Source of the DNA: Anaerobacillus sp.
GTDB lineage: Bacteria; Bacillota; Bacilli; Bacillales_H; Anaerobacillaceae
Direction of reading: 5' to 3'
NCBI GenBank assembly: GCA_007120055.1
Contig: SKOL01000396.1
Coordinates: 1 to 28,097 of the forward strand
DNA length: 28,097 nt
Below are positions 1 through 7,455 of this stretch, one piece after another. The first letter of the stretch is position 1. Each line of letters starts with the position of its first letter. The position numbers and the translations under genes were made by a program. The notes beneath the pieces are model-generated. The model saw only the letters and a list, made by a program, of their open reading frames with translations. It searched no databases and was not told where the DNA came from.

Positions 1-98
1 AAAAAATTGAAGCACTAAAGGAAAAAGTTCAATCAGGAGAATATAAAGTAAACTCAGAAGAAGTGGCTAGAAAGTTTTACGACTTTTGGAACGAATAG
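1..98 (+). CDS. flgM: FlgM, anti-sigma-D factor (3' end only)
   Basis: The window opens inside this gene; 31 C-terminal residues are readable in frame from base 3 to a TAG at 96-98. The tail (…VNSEEVARKFYDFWNE) has the pattern of the FlgM C-terminus, the part that holds the flagellar sigma factor until the hook is complete. It lies 16 bases before flgN, the same order as in Bacillus subtilis, which supports the call although most of the protein is outside the window. FlgM would control the SigD-type promoters seen later here (hag, the glycosylation island, flaG, second fliD). Confidence 0.85.
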   Translation, partial: KIEALKEKVQSGEYKVNSEEVARKFYDFWNE

Positions 99-114
99 AC
101 TTGAGGTGAATTAG

Positions 115-606
115 ATGTCAGCAAAGTTAATCATCGAAAACATGAAAAAATTAGTGCAAATTCATGAAGCAATTCTTGAACTTGCGACCGAAAAAACAAC
201 GTGCTTAACCAAAGGTGACATCTCTCACTTAAAGTCAATCATGCAAAAAGAAGCAGTTTTACTAAAACAATTGCAACGCCTTGAACAAGAGCGGCAGCGC
301 CTCGTTTTATTTTTTATGCGAAGTAAGGGGTTAGTAACAGAGAGCGGAACGTTAACCGAACTTCTTCCTCACGTCGACGAAGAGGAACAAAAGACACTAT
401 CAAGTTTTCAAAAGCATTTAGTCCAACTAATCACCAAACTAAAAGAAAAAAACGAACTCAACCAGCAACTCATTCAAGATTCGTTACGGTTTGTGAACTT
501 ATCCCTTGATGTCCTACACCCTGAACAAGAGACAGGAAACTATGGACGACCAGATAAAGAAGACGATGAACCGCTCGGGCGTTCATTATTTGATTCAAAG
601 GCGTGA
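115..606 (+). CDS. flgN: FlgN, export chaperone for FlgK and FlgL
   Basis: This 163-residue protein is almost entirely helical and rich in Glu, Lys and Gln, as expected for the FlgN family (B. subtilis FlgN/YvyG is about 160 residues). FlgN is a cytoplasmic chaperone that keeps the junction proteins FlgK and FlgL unfolded and delivers them to the flagellar type III export gate. The ATG at 115 follows a GAGGTGAA ribosome binding site at 103-110. It lies between flgM and flgK. No catalytic residues are expected. The C-terminal ~25 residues are acidic and probably disordered. Confidence 0.9.
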   Translation: MSAKLIIENMKKLVQIHEAILELATEKTTCLTKGDISHLKSIMQKEAVLLKQLQRLEQERQRLVLFFMRSKGLVTESGTLTELLPHVDEEEQKTLSSFQKHLVQLITKLKEKNELNQQLIQDSLRFVNLSLDVLHPEQETGNYGRPDKEDDEPLGRSLFDSKA

Positions 607-610
607 AATA

Positions 611-712
611 GTTGGCTAGTTGGTTAGTAGTTAGTTGGTTTGGAAAACCCATCCACCCAACCATCTAACCAACAAACCACCTAACCAACAAACCAACAAA
701 CCAACAAACCAC
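611..712 (+). repeat. Low-complexity GTTAGTTGG / CCAACAAA inverted repeat, flgN-flgK gap
   Basis: The first part (611-642) is built of GTTGG, GTTAG and GGTTTGG units. The second part (651-712) is the complementary A/C-rich type, with CCAACAAA three times in a row at 685-708 and once more at 669-676. The arms can pair imperfectly into a long hairpin directly before the flgK ribosome binding site (713-720). It resembles the material between flgL and the yviE-like gene, after csrA, and after the flagellin remnant near 20560. Confidence 0.8.
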
Positions 713-727
713 GGAGGAAATAGAAAA

Positions 728-2668
728 ATGCGATCGACATTTCATGGCTTAGAAACCGCTCGTCGGGCACTAAATACACAACAAGCAGCCTTACATACAA
801 CAGGGCACAATATTGCCAATGCGAATACAGAAGGATATTCAAGGCAACGGGTGAACTTCACACAAACAGAGCCTTATCCAAAGGCAGGCCTAAATCGACC
901 GGATATTCCTGGACAATTAGGAACAGGGGTAAAAGCAGGAGCGATTCAGCGGATCCGCGAAGACTTCCTTGACACACAGTACCGTGCAGAAAACAGTAAG
1001 CACGGCTATTGGTCTGGTCGTCATGTCTCGTTAGAAAAAATGGAAGACATCATGAATGAACCTTCCGAAGATGGTTTAGCGAAAACTCTTGACCGTTTTT
1101 GGACGGCGCTTCAAGATTTGTCGGTTCATCCTGAAGATTCAGGAGCAAGATCTGTCGTACGCCAAAGAGGACTTGCAGTAGCTGAAACGTTTAACTATAC
1201 AGCTGATTCTTTAAAGACCATCCAACGAGATTTAAAGAGCCAAATGGATGTAACGGTAAACGAGGTCAATTCACTGACACGCCAAATTAATAATATTAAT
1301 AAGCAAATTGCCTCAGTAGAGCCGCATGGCTATTTACCGAACGATTTGTACGATGTGCGAGATTTATTGGTTGATAGATTGTCAGAGATTGTCAATGTGA
1401 AAGTCGAGCCTGTTGGAAGTGGCGGAAAGGCTTTAGACATTGCTGAAGGCAAATATACGATTAAATTAATTGATGATAATGGTCGTGATATGGGTGTGAC
1501 ATTAGTGGACGGACTGCGCCTTGAAACGAATGAATTACGAATCGATTATGATGAGGATTCTGGTTTGGTGAACAATGTTTATTTTGCTTCTTCAAAAGCG
1601 CTAGAAGGAAATAAAGATTTTAATTATCAAACCGCAGGTGGCGTTTCGATTTTTAACGTCGAAGAATTTAAAGCCGTTGGTCGATTAAAAGCGGAAATGG
1701 AAGCTTATGGATATTTAGTGAGCGGTGAAGAAAAAGGCCTTTATCCAGAAATGCTTCAGAACCTTGACCAAATGGTATATACGTTTGTTGAAGAGTTTAA
1801 CGCGGTTCATCGTGCCGGCTGGAATTTAAACGAGATTGCAAGTGGTGAGAAATCAGATCCACCAATCGATTTTTTTGATTTTGGGAGCCTAGTATTTACT
1901 GGAGATGATTTTCAAGGAGCGGCTTCAAACTTAAAACTCTCTAATAAGATCATCGAAGGATTAGATAATATTGCTGCATCAGCCAAAGCAGATAGTGTTT
2001 TTGCAAGAATGGTCCACGGTGATGAAGAAGGACCTTCCGTTCGTGGTATTTATTCTGGGTCTGGAACAGCTGCGGACCCGCAAAACTTATTTGTAAGATT
2101 TCATCAGCCGGACCCAAGTGAAGAAGGTAGCTGGCAATATATTTTCTTAAATGATGAACCAGAAGACTGGGCAACGATGAATGAGGCTGTTTGGTCAGTG
2201 TTTAACACAAACGACTCCGAAGCGACGGTAACAACGGTCGATGGTTTAACGATTGATGCAACGGGAATTCATAAAAATGGTGCAATTTGGCAGCATGATA
2301 ATCTCGTCAATGGTACACGTGCGATCGGTTTTTCTGGTGATGGCTCGAACGCCCTCGCATTAGCGAACGTAAAAGATGCCAACTTGAATTTCGGTGGCAC
2401 AACAACAAACGTCCAAAGCTTCTATCAAGGGGTAATCGGTGATATGGCCGTCAACACAAACGAAGCCGACCGGATGATGCGTAACGCTGATCAATTACGA
2501 TTATCGGTCGATCAACGCCGCGATTCTGTTAGTGCCGTGTCACTTGATGAAGAAATGACGAACTTAATCCAATTCCAACACGCCTATAACGCAGCAGCAA
2601 GAACGATTACCCTCGTCGATGAAATGCTCGACCGGATCATCAACGGCATGGGAACAGCGGGTAGGTAA
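728..2668 (+). CDS. flgK: FlgK, hook-filament junction protein 1 (HAP1)
   Basis: This 646-residue protein starts MRSTFHGLETARRALNTQQA, the conserved helical D0 segment of FlgK, followed by the flagellar rod/hook motif ALHTTGHNIANANTEGYSRQR at residues ~19-39. The C-terminal helix (SLDEEMTNLIQFQHAYNAAA) is also typical. FlgK joins the hook to the filament and is exported with FlgN. The start is ATG 728 after GGAGGAAA at 713-720; the frame stays open upstream to 635, but that stretch only translates repeats. B. subtilis FlgK is about 507 residues, so the acidic middle part (roughly residues 240-560) carries a large expansion, presumably a surface-exposed domain. Confidence 0.95.
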   Translation: MRSTFHGLETARRALNTQQAALHTTGHNIANANTEGYSRQRVNFTQTEPYPKAGLNRPDIPGQLGTGVKAGAIQRIREDFLDTQYRAENSKHGYWSGRHVSLEKMEDIMNEPSEDGLAKTLDRFWTALQDLSVHPEDSGARSVVRQRGLAVAETFNYTADSLKTIQRDLKSQMDVTVNEVNSLTRQINNINKQIASVEPHGYLPNDLYDVRDLLVDRLSEIVNVKVEPVGSGGKALDIAEGKYTIKLIDDNGRDMGVTLVDGLRLETNELRIDYDEDSGLVNNVYFASSKALEGNKDFNYQTAGGVSIFNVEEFKAVGRLKAEMEAYGYLVSGEEKGLYPEMLQNLDQMVYTFVEEFNAVHRAGWNLNEIASGEKSDPPIDFFDFGSLVFTGDDFQGAASNLKLSNKIIEGLDNIAASAKADSVFARMVHGDEEGPSVRGIYSGSGTAADPQNLFVRFHQPDPSEEGSWQYIFLNDEPEDWATMNEAVWSVFNTNDSEATVTTVDGLTIDATGIHKNGAIWQHDNLVNGTRAIGFSGDGSNALALANVKDANLNFGGTTTNVQSFYQGVIGDMAVNTNEADRMMRNADQLRLSVDQRRDSVSAVSLDEEMTNLIQFQHAYNAAARTITLVDEMLDRIINGMGTAGR

Positions 2669-2670
2669 TT

Positions 2671-2800
2671 ATGAGTTATGAGTGAAGAGTGAAGAGTTGC
2701 TCCTCGTTTGACTACGAAGCGATACTCACAACTAACTCACAACTAACTCAAAACTCAAAACTCAAAACTCAAAACTCAAAACTCAAAACTCAAAACTCAA
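2671..2800 (+). repeat. Heptanucleotide repeat tract between flgK and flgL
   Basis: Four units of the type ATGAGTT/AAGAGTG stand at 2671-2698. After a short spacer come two AACTCACAACT-like units and then eight perfect copies of AACTCAA at 2745-2800. The right-hand unit is nearly complementary to the left-hand one, so an imperfect hairpin could form. The array ends about 13 bases before the flgL ribosome binding site. Perfect tandem heptamers of this kind are prone to copy-number change. Confidence 0.9.
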
Positions 2801-2824
2801 CACTGAAAAAGTAGGTGAAAATAA

Positions 2825-3952
2825 ATGCGAGTCACTCAATCAATGCTCTCTAATAACACGTTACGCCATATGAGCAATAGCTATCAAAATTTAGGGGAAA
2901 TCCAAGACCAACTAGCGACCGGTAAAAAAATCACGCGAGCATCACAAGATCCGGTGGTCGCGATGAACGGGATGCGCTATCGCAGCCAAGTAACCGAAGT
3001 CGAACAATTTCAGCGCAACCTCGGTGAAGTATACAATTGGATGGACACAGCTGATGCCACTTTAGATAAAGTGACTCAAACGTTGCATCGTATTCGTGAG
3101 CTTACCGTCCAAGCATCCAATGATACGTATGAAACAACGCAACGAGCGAACATCGGGAAAGAAATTGAACAGTTACGTGAACACTTAGTTTCTTTAGCTA
3201 ATACAAAATCGAACAATAAATATATTTTTAACGGAACGAATACAACAACAGCGCCGGTCAATCCCGCAAAAATGGATATAAATGTAGCAGATCTTCCTCG
3301 TGGTGAAGAAGGCGACATTGAAGGTGGAGATTTCCAACTGACGTACAACGGTGAACTGTACCGTTATGTCGGTAACAATACGTTTGCGACGGATCCTAAT
3401 AACCCTGTTAAAACCGTTGAAATTCAAGATGGAAATAAAGTGATCCATCAATTTGAAAATAAGGACGGCGAACAAGTGCAAGAGCCTTTGAAAAAGTCAG
3501 ATATCGTTATTTCTGATAAAAACGCTGTTTCTACAAACGGTGAAAATGTAGCGATCGAAGTATTAAAAGGAGTCGATATCGCCGTTAACATCAATCCAGG
3601 CAATGTATTTTCAAACGACTTCTTCGGTGATATTTTAAGATTAGAAAAAGTATTGAAAGATCCAGCTACGACGTCCAATGATTTAAATGGTTTTATTGAT
3701 AATATTAGCCACCAAATGGACAAAGTCGTCAACGAACGAGCCGAACTTGGTGCTCGCTATAACCGCGTCGAAATGATTGAAGATCGTATCATGGAACAAC
3801 AAGTTATTGCGCAAAGGATCTTATCAAACAACGAAGACGCCGACATGGAAAAGGTCATCATCGACCTCATGTCCCAAGAGAGCGTTCACCGTGCCGCCCT
3901 CTCTGCCGGATCTCGAATCATCCAACCAACGTTGATGGATTTTCTGAGATAG
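2825..3952 (+). CDS. flgL: FlgL, hook-filament junction protein 3 (HAP3)
   Basis: This 375-residue protein begins MRVTQSMLSNNTLRHMSNSY and contains LATGKKITRASQDPVVAMNGM, the flagellin-like N-terminal helix of FlgL. The C-terminal ~100 residues (ERAELGARYNRVEMIEDRI) form the matching helix. FlgL sits between FlgK and the filament. A GTAGGTGAA ribosome binding site ends about 5 bases before the ATG. B. subtilis FlgL is about 298 residues; the extra sequence lies in the middle (roughly residues 140-270), the surface-exposed part. FlgK, FlgL and flagellin all have enlarged outer domains here. Confidence 0.95.
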   Translation: MRVTQSMLSNNTLRHMSNSYQNLGEIQDQLATGKKITRASQDPVVAMNGMRYRSQVTEVEQFQRNLGEVYNWMDTADATLDKVTQTLHRIRELTVQASNDTYETTQRANIGKEIEQLREHLVSLANTKSNNKYIFNGTNTTTAPVNPAKMDINVADLPRGEEGDIEGGDFQLTYNGELYRYVGNNTFATDPNNPVKTVEIQDGNKVIHQFENKDGEQVQEPLKKSDIVISDKNAVSTNGENVAIEVLKGVDIAVNINPGNVFSNDFFGDILRLEKVLKDPATTSNDLNGFIDNISHQMDKVVNERAELGARYNRVEMIEDRIMEQQVIAQRILSNNEDADMEKVIIDLMSQESVHRAALSAGSRIIQPTLMDFLR

Positions 3953-4060
3953 TTGGTTAGTGGTTTGTTGGTTAGTTGGTTTGGGGGAGTTGGAAGGTTG
4001 GAAAGCGAAAAATTGGTTAGGAGTTAGTTACTATTAGCAACCCCCTAACCAATAACTTTA
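3953..4060 (+). repeat. Low-complexity TTGGTTAG-type repeat downstream of flgL
   Basis: The 329-base gap between flgL and the yviE-like gene holds no gene. It opens with TTGGTTAGTGGTTTGTTGG-like units directly after the flgL stop and then a complementary CCCCCTAACCAA segment near 4043-4054, so the arms can pair. No uridine run follows, so a plain intrinsic terminator is not supported. Between ~4060 and 4160 the sequence is AT-rich without recognisable features. Confidence 0.7.
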
Positions 4061-4164
4061 TAATTAATCAAAATACATTAATTACTTTACTTCGAAGCAA
4101 CACTTACAATAATTCTACATTTTAAATTATAAATTAAATATAGAAGGCTCCGAAGCACGACTAA

Positions 4165-4206
4165 CACAACTCAACACTCAACACTCAAAATTCAAAACTC
4201 AAAAAT
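4165..4206 (+). repeat. Degenerate ACTCAA heptamer repeat upstream of the yviE-like gene
   Basis: Five or six imperfect copies of the unit CAACACT / AAAACTC occur here. This is the same family as the perfect AACTCAA array between flgK and flgL, but degenerate. It lies about 60 bases before the ribosome binding site of the next gene. Confidence 0.7.
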
Positions 4207-4281
4207 CATACACCGAAGCCTAGCCTACAACAATTTTGAAGTTTAAATTGCGAATTATACATTAAAAAAGGAGGACGTCCG

Positions 4282-4863
4282 ATGCAAGTACCACATTTAC
4301 AAATCAGTTCAGCGCACGGTCAAATAGGTATGAACCATCACCGTCCTCATATTGAAATACAACAGCACGATGCTGATCTCACGATTAAACAAGAGCACGT
4401 CGCAACACTCCAAATTAGCCAAAAAGCAGCAAAACTCTCGATTGATCAAACCGAAGCGTTTGCAGATGCTAATTTAAAAGGCCCATTAAGAAGTTCCAAC
4501 GAGTTTATTACAAAGGCGAAACAAAACATCATGCAATATATCTCTAAGAAGTCTCGTGAAGGTGATCAATTAATGGGAATTGAAAATGGTGGTGAGATGA
4601 TTCCTCGAGTTGCGGCTCAAAACAGCCAACTATTTCCACCAGTCGAAGTAAACATGGTTCAAATGCCTCGTCCTTTTCAAGTGAAAATTCATTTTGAGCC
4701 CAATGACCTTGAAATTAGAGTCCATAAGATCGAGCCGGACATAAACGTCACAAAACGTGAGCCAACGATCCAACACCGCCCGTGGCAAGTCAACACGTAC
4801 ATGAGACAAAAGGAAAGCATTACATTCGAGGCAGTTGGCGTTCAAGTAAATCAACAACGATAA
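4282..4863 (+). CDS. YviE-like protein (DUF6470 family)
   Basis: This 193-residue protein begins MQVPHLQISSAHGQIGMNHH and later has PPVEVNMVQMPRPFQVKIHF and a basic C-terminal half. Its position between flgL and fliW, its length (B. subtilis YviE is about 190 residues) and the N-terminal LQI-x-G-x-I pattern match YviE, now placed in family DUF6470. The function is not established; conserved synteny with fliW and csrA suggests a filament-related role. It has no signal peptide and no membrane segment. Translation starts at ATG 4282 after AAAGGAGGACG at 4267-4277. Confidence 0.8.
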   Translation: MQVPHLQISSAHGQIGMNHHRPHIEIQQHDADLTIKQEHVATLQISQKAAKLSIDQTEAFADANLKGPLRSSNEFITKAKQNIMQYISKKSREGDQLMGIENGGEMIPRVAAQNSQLFPPVEVNMVQMPRPFQVKIHFEPNDLEIRVHKIEPDINVTKREPTIQHRPWQVNTYMRQKESITFEAVGVQVNQQR

Positions 4864-4871
4864 AATGAACC

Positions 4872-4978
4872 GAAAAGTGTCTGTCTCTCTTAATCAACGC
4901 AATGTTAGGATTGGTTATTTCCTAAATAGTGCTATCGAGGAGACCGGCACTTTTCCTATATAAAAAAATGTAGCACTA
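4872..4978 (+). other. Candidate structured RNA in the yviE-fliW gap
   Basis: GAAAAGTG (4872-4879) plus GTCTC (4883-4887) are complementary to GAGAC (4940-4944) plus CACTTTTC (4948-4955), giving a two-part stem with a 3x3 internal loop. A second hairpin, TTAGGA (4905-4910) with TCCTAA (4920-4925), lies inside. TAGTGCTA (4927-4934) can also pair with TAGCACTA (4971-4978), which would compete with closing of the outer stem. No T-run follows. The element lies upstream of the fliW promoter candidate. Confidence 0.45.
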
Positions 4979-5024
4979 ACTAAGGAAATTAAATGAAGCA
5001 ATTTTCAAGTAAACGTAACCTAGG

Positions 5025-5053
5025 TTTAAAACTCCTTTTACATGCAGTACAAT
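5025..5053 (+). promoter_or_regulatory. Candidate sigma-A promoter for fliW-csrA
   Basis: TTTAAA at 5025-5030 and TACAAT at 5048-5053 are separated by 17 bases. They match the sigma-A consensus boxes at 4 of 6 and 5 of 6 positions. The site is 39 bases before the fliW ATG. It would allow fliW-csrA expression independent of the upstream flg genes. Confidence 0.4.
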
Positions 5054-5092
5054 AGAATTAACAATAATTGCAAAAGTGGTGAGTGAATAAAA

Positions 5093-5536
5093 ATGAAGAT
5101 TCAAACGAGATATTTAGGCGAAGTAGAAATAAACGAAGAAAAAATCATCCATTTCGATAGTGGTATTCCGAGCTTTTTAGACGAAAAAAAATTTATCCTG
5201 CTTCCACTTGGCGAAGGAACGCCGTTTTTCATTTTACAATCAGTTGTGACACCAGAACTAGGCTTTGTCGTCGTGTCGCCGTTTCAATTTTTCTCTGACT
5301 ATCAAGCAAAGCTCAGCGATTCTACGATCGAAGCGTTACAAATTGAAAAAGAAGAGAACGTTGCCCTTTTTGTCATTTTAACTGTTCAAGATCCATTCAA
5401 CGAAACGACAGCTAACTTGCAAGGCCCAGTCGTCATTAACAGTAAAAAACAAAAAGGAAAACAAATCGCCTTAAACGACTCGAACTATGGGACAAAGCAC
5501 CTTCTCATGCCACAAACCGTCGGTAAGGAGGGGTGA
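5093..5536 (+). CDS. fliW: FliW, flagellar assembly factor and CsrA antagonist
   Basis: This 147-residue protein starts MKIQTRYLGEVEINEEKIIH and contains GIPSFLDEKKFILLPLGEG and LGFVVVSPFQFF, the conserved core of FliW. In Bacillus, FliW binds either flagellin or CsrA: when flagellin is exported, free FliW sequesters CsrA and relieves repression of hag. The downstream neighbour, 3 bases away, is csrA, and hag with CsrA-type sites follows, so the full regulatory loop is present here. The start follows a GTGGTGAGTG site. Confidence 0.95.
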   Translation: MKIQTRYLGEVEINEEKIIHFDSGIPSFLDEKKFILLPLGEGTPFFILQSVVTPELGFVVVSPFQFFSDYQAKLSDSTIEALQIEKEENVALFVILTVQDPFNETTANLQGPVVINSKKQKGKQIALNDSNYGTKHLLMPQTVGKEG

Positions 5537-5539
5537 AAA

Positions 5540-5785
5540 ATGCTCGTCTTATCACGCAAAAAAGACCAATCAATTATGATCGGTGATGATATCGAACTTA
5601 CCGTCCTTTCCATTGAAGGCGATCAAATTAAACTCGGCATCAAAGCCCCACGCTCCGTTGACATACAACGAAAAGAAATTTACATTGCTATTCAAGAGGA
5701 AAACACGAAGGCCGCGAGCACTTCTGTTGATTTATTAAAACAATTAACCGGGAATTTTTCGAAAAGTGGAGAGGTTAATAAATAA
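5540..5785 (+). CDS. csrA: CsrA, carbon storage regulator / translational repressor
   Basis: This 81-residue protein starts [20 protein letters not shown], the near-invariant CsrA N-terminus, and has [19 protein letters not shown] further on. The homodimer binds GGA-containing hairpins near ribosome binding sites. The expected local target is the hag leader at 6181-6221. Its ribosome binding site AAGGAGGGG overlaps the end of fliW, so the two are probably translated together. The family is usually 60-75 residues; here the C-terminal tail is slightly long. Confidence 0.96.
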   Translation: MLVLSRKKDQSIMIGDDIELTVLSIEGDQIKLGIKAPRSVDIQRKEIYIAIQEENTKAASTSVDLLKQLTGNFSKSGEVNK

Positions 5786-5790
5786 ATAAG

Positions 5791-5827
5791 AACTCTAAGT
5801 GATTTTTAAATTACTTAGAGTTTTTTT
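5791..5827 (+). terminator. Intrinsic terminator after csrA
   Basis: AACTCTAAGT (5791-5800) pairs perfectly with ACTTAGAGTT (5813-5822), with a 12-base A/T loop, and the stem runs into a T-tract (5821-5827). It ends the fliW-csrA transcript before hag. Confidence 0.9.
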
Positions 5828-5837
5828 ATGTAAAAGT

Positions 5838-5873
5838 TGGTTAGCGGTTAGCGGTTAGTTGCTAGTTGGTTTG
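5838..5873 (+). repeat. TTGGTTAG / CGGTTAG repeat in the csrA-hag gap
   Basis: A short run of GTTGGTTAGCGGTTAGCGGTTAG-type units lies just after the csrA terminator. Only the G/T-rich strand type is present here; no complementary arm is seen. The rest of the gap to the hag promoter (5874-6082) has no gene; AAATG-tCCGG near 5945-5954 and CCGGCATTT at 6017-6025 could form the base of a weak stem-loop. Confidence 0.65.
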
Positions 5874-6082
5874 TCTATTGGGAAGGAAAGCGTTTAATTT
5901 TTTTATAGCTAGTGATGATATATCGTCATTTGAGATTGTTTGAAAAATGTCCGGGCGAGTTTTTGAGTGAGCCTCTAAAGCTTGATAGAGATTTACAGCG
6001 AAGCGAGAGAACTTCTCCGGCATTTACATCTAGAGAGTCGCGAATGTTATAAAAAATAATACTAAAAAATTTTAAAAACAAC

Positions 6083-6109
6083 TAAACTCTTAATCTTTTT
6101 TGCCGATAT
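6083..6109 (+). promoter_or_regulatory. SigD promoter of hag
   Basis: TAAA (6083-6086), a 15-base spacer and GCCGATAT (6102-6109) form a perfect match to the Bacillus SigD consensus. Transcription should start a few bases after 6112, leaving a leader of about 110 bases before the hag ATG. This is the strongest of the four SigD-like sites in the window. Confidence 0.93.
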
Positions 6110-6180
6110 AAATATCGTAAAGCTAAAATGAGAAGAAAGGCGGCCGACTTTCCGATCATTAAAGCTTAAACTCTTTCGAA

Positions 6181-6221
6181 CCACAAGGACGTGGGCCGAC
6201 AATTCAAATTCAAGGAGGAAC
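6181..6221 (+). promoter_or_regulatory. CsrA-binding sites in the hag leader
   Basis: CCAC-AAGGAC-GTGG (6181-6194) is a small hairpin that presents the GGA motif in its loop, the classic CsrA site (consensus like ACARGGAUGU). About 20 bases later CAAGGAGGAAC (6211-6221) contains a second GGA that is also the hag ribosome binding site. B. subtilis hag has the same two-site arrangement, bridged by a CsrA dimer. fliW and csrA lie directly upstream. Confidence 0.85.
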
Positions 6222-6227
6222 TTTATA

Positions 6228-7403
6228 ATGATTATTAACAACAATATCCCAGCGTTAAACACATTTCGTCAATTGGGTGTTAACCAAAATGCAACACAAT
6301 CTTCAATGGAGAAATTATCTTCAGGTCTTCGTATTAACCGTGCTGGTGACGATGCTGCCGGTTTAGCAATCTCTGAGAAAATGCGTGGACAAATCCGTGG
6401 TTTAGATCAAGCATCTCGTAACTCTCAAGATGGAATCTCATTGATTCAAACTGCCGAAGGTGCATTAAACGAAACTCACAACATTCTTCAACGTATGCGT
6501 GAGCTAGCAGTTCAAGCAGCGAATGATACGAATACTGATGAAGACCGTGAGGAGTTGCAAAAAGAAGTGGATCAGTTAATTGCTGAAATTGATCGAATTT
6601 CTGATACGACTGAATTCAATACGAAGAATCTATTAAACGGAGACCTTAAAGGAGCACGTATCCAACAGGAGTATATTACAGTTGACAATAATGACTCTAC
6701 TGTTTTCGGTGACATTGCTATCAGTGGTGGTGCAGGTAATATAGGAAGCGGGAAAATTACAGAGGATAGAACTTATAATATTAAGATTACAGAAGTTAAC
6801 CTTTCAGGCAGTGATGTTGCTTCTTACTCTTACGTATATACAGATTCTGAAGGGACAGCTTTAGCAAGTGGCACTGCAACCACTTCTGGTATAGTAATTG
6901 ACAATGTTCGTATTGGCATAAATATTATAAATGACACTGAACAAGCGAATAGTCTAGTAGGGCAAGAAGTTACTTTTACGACTAGACAAGAGGTTGTAAG
7001 TGGAGATAGTAAGGCTCTCTCTTTCCAAGTTGGTGCTAACTCTTCTCAAACTATTTCTGTAGATATTGGTGATATGAGTGCTAGTGCTTTACATGTCGAT
7101 AAAATTGATTTGACTAGCTCACAAGGCGCACAAGCTGCGATATCAGCAATCAACAATGCGATCGAGGATGTATCTTCACAACGTTCTGACCTTGGTGCAT
7201 ATCAAAATCGATTAGAGCACACTATTGCCAACCTAGACAATGCAGCTGAAAATCTACAGGCAGCGGAATCTCGTATACGTGATGTTGATATGGCTCGTGA
7301 AATGATGGAAATGACTCGTGCAAACATCCTTTCACAAGCATCTCAGTCAATGCTTGCACAAGCAAATCAACAACCACAATCAGTTTTACAATTATTAGGT
7401 TAA
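6228..7403 (+). CDS. hag: Flagellin
   Basis: This 391-residue protein has the conserved flagellin N-terminus (MIINNNIPALNTFRQLGVNQ, then SSGLRINRAGDDAAGLAISE) and C-terminus (ENLQAAESRIRDVDMAREMM … SVLQLLG). It polymerises into the filament. B. subtilis Hag is 304 residues; the extra ~90 residues lie in the centre (roughly 145-290), a variable Ser/Thr/Gly-rich surface domain. These exposed hydroxyl residues are plausible acceptors for the sugar made by the island downstream; that is inference. Expression should need SigD and be repressed by CsrA at the leader. ATG 6228 follows AAGGAGGAA. Confidence 0.96.
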   Translation: MIINNNIPALNTFRQLGVNQNATQSSMEKLSSGLRINRAGDDAAGLAISEKMRGQIRGLDQASRNSQDGISLIQTAEGALNETHNILQRMRELAVQAANDTNTDEDREELQKEVDQLIAEIDRISDTTEFNTKNLLNGDLKGARIQQEYITVDNNDSTVFGDIAISGGAGNIGSGKITEDRTYNIKITEVNLSGSDVASYSYVYTDSEGTALASGTATTSGIVIDNVRIGINIINDTEQANSLVGQEVTFTTRQEVVSGDSKALSFQVGANSSQTISVDIGDMSASALHVDKIDLTSSQGAQAAISAINNAIEDVSSQRSDLGAYQNRLEHTIANLDNAAENLQAAESRIRDVDMAREMMEMTRANILSQASQSMLAQANQQPQSVLQLLG

Positions 7404-7417
7404 TATTTAATAAAGAG

Positions 7418-7455
7418 AAGCTGTCCAAAAGGAAATCTTTTGGGCAGCTTTATTT
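7418..7455 (+). terminator. Intrinsic terminator of hag
   Basis: The 14-base arm at 7418-7431 (AAGCTGTCCAAAAG) pairs with 7437-7450 (CTTTTGGGCAGCTT) with one U-G wobble and a 5-base loop, followed by a T-rich stretch. It separates hag from the glycosylation island. Confidence 0.92.

Noticed and set aside
635..727. Longer flgK reading frame starting at 635
   Set aside because: The extra 31 codons only translate the CCAACAAA repeat tract. The GGAGGAAA site at 713-720 and the conserved FlgK N-terminus fix the start at 728.
2745..2800. Tandem repeats considered as a CRISPR array
   Set aside because: Units are 7 bases with no spacers and no cas genes nearby.
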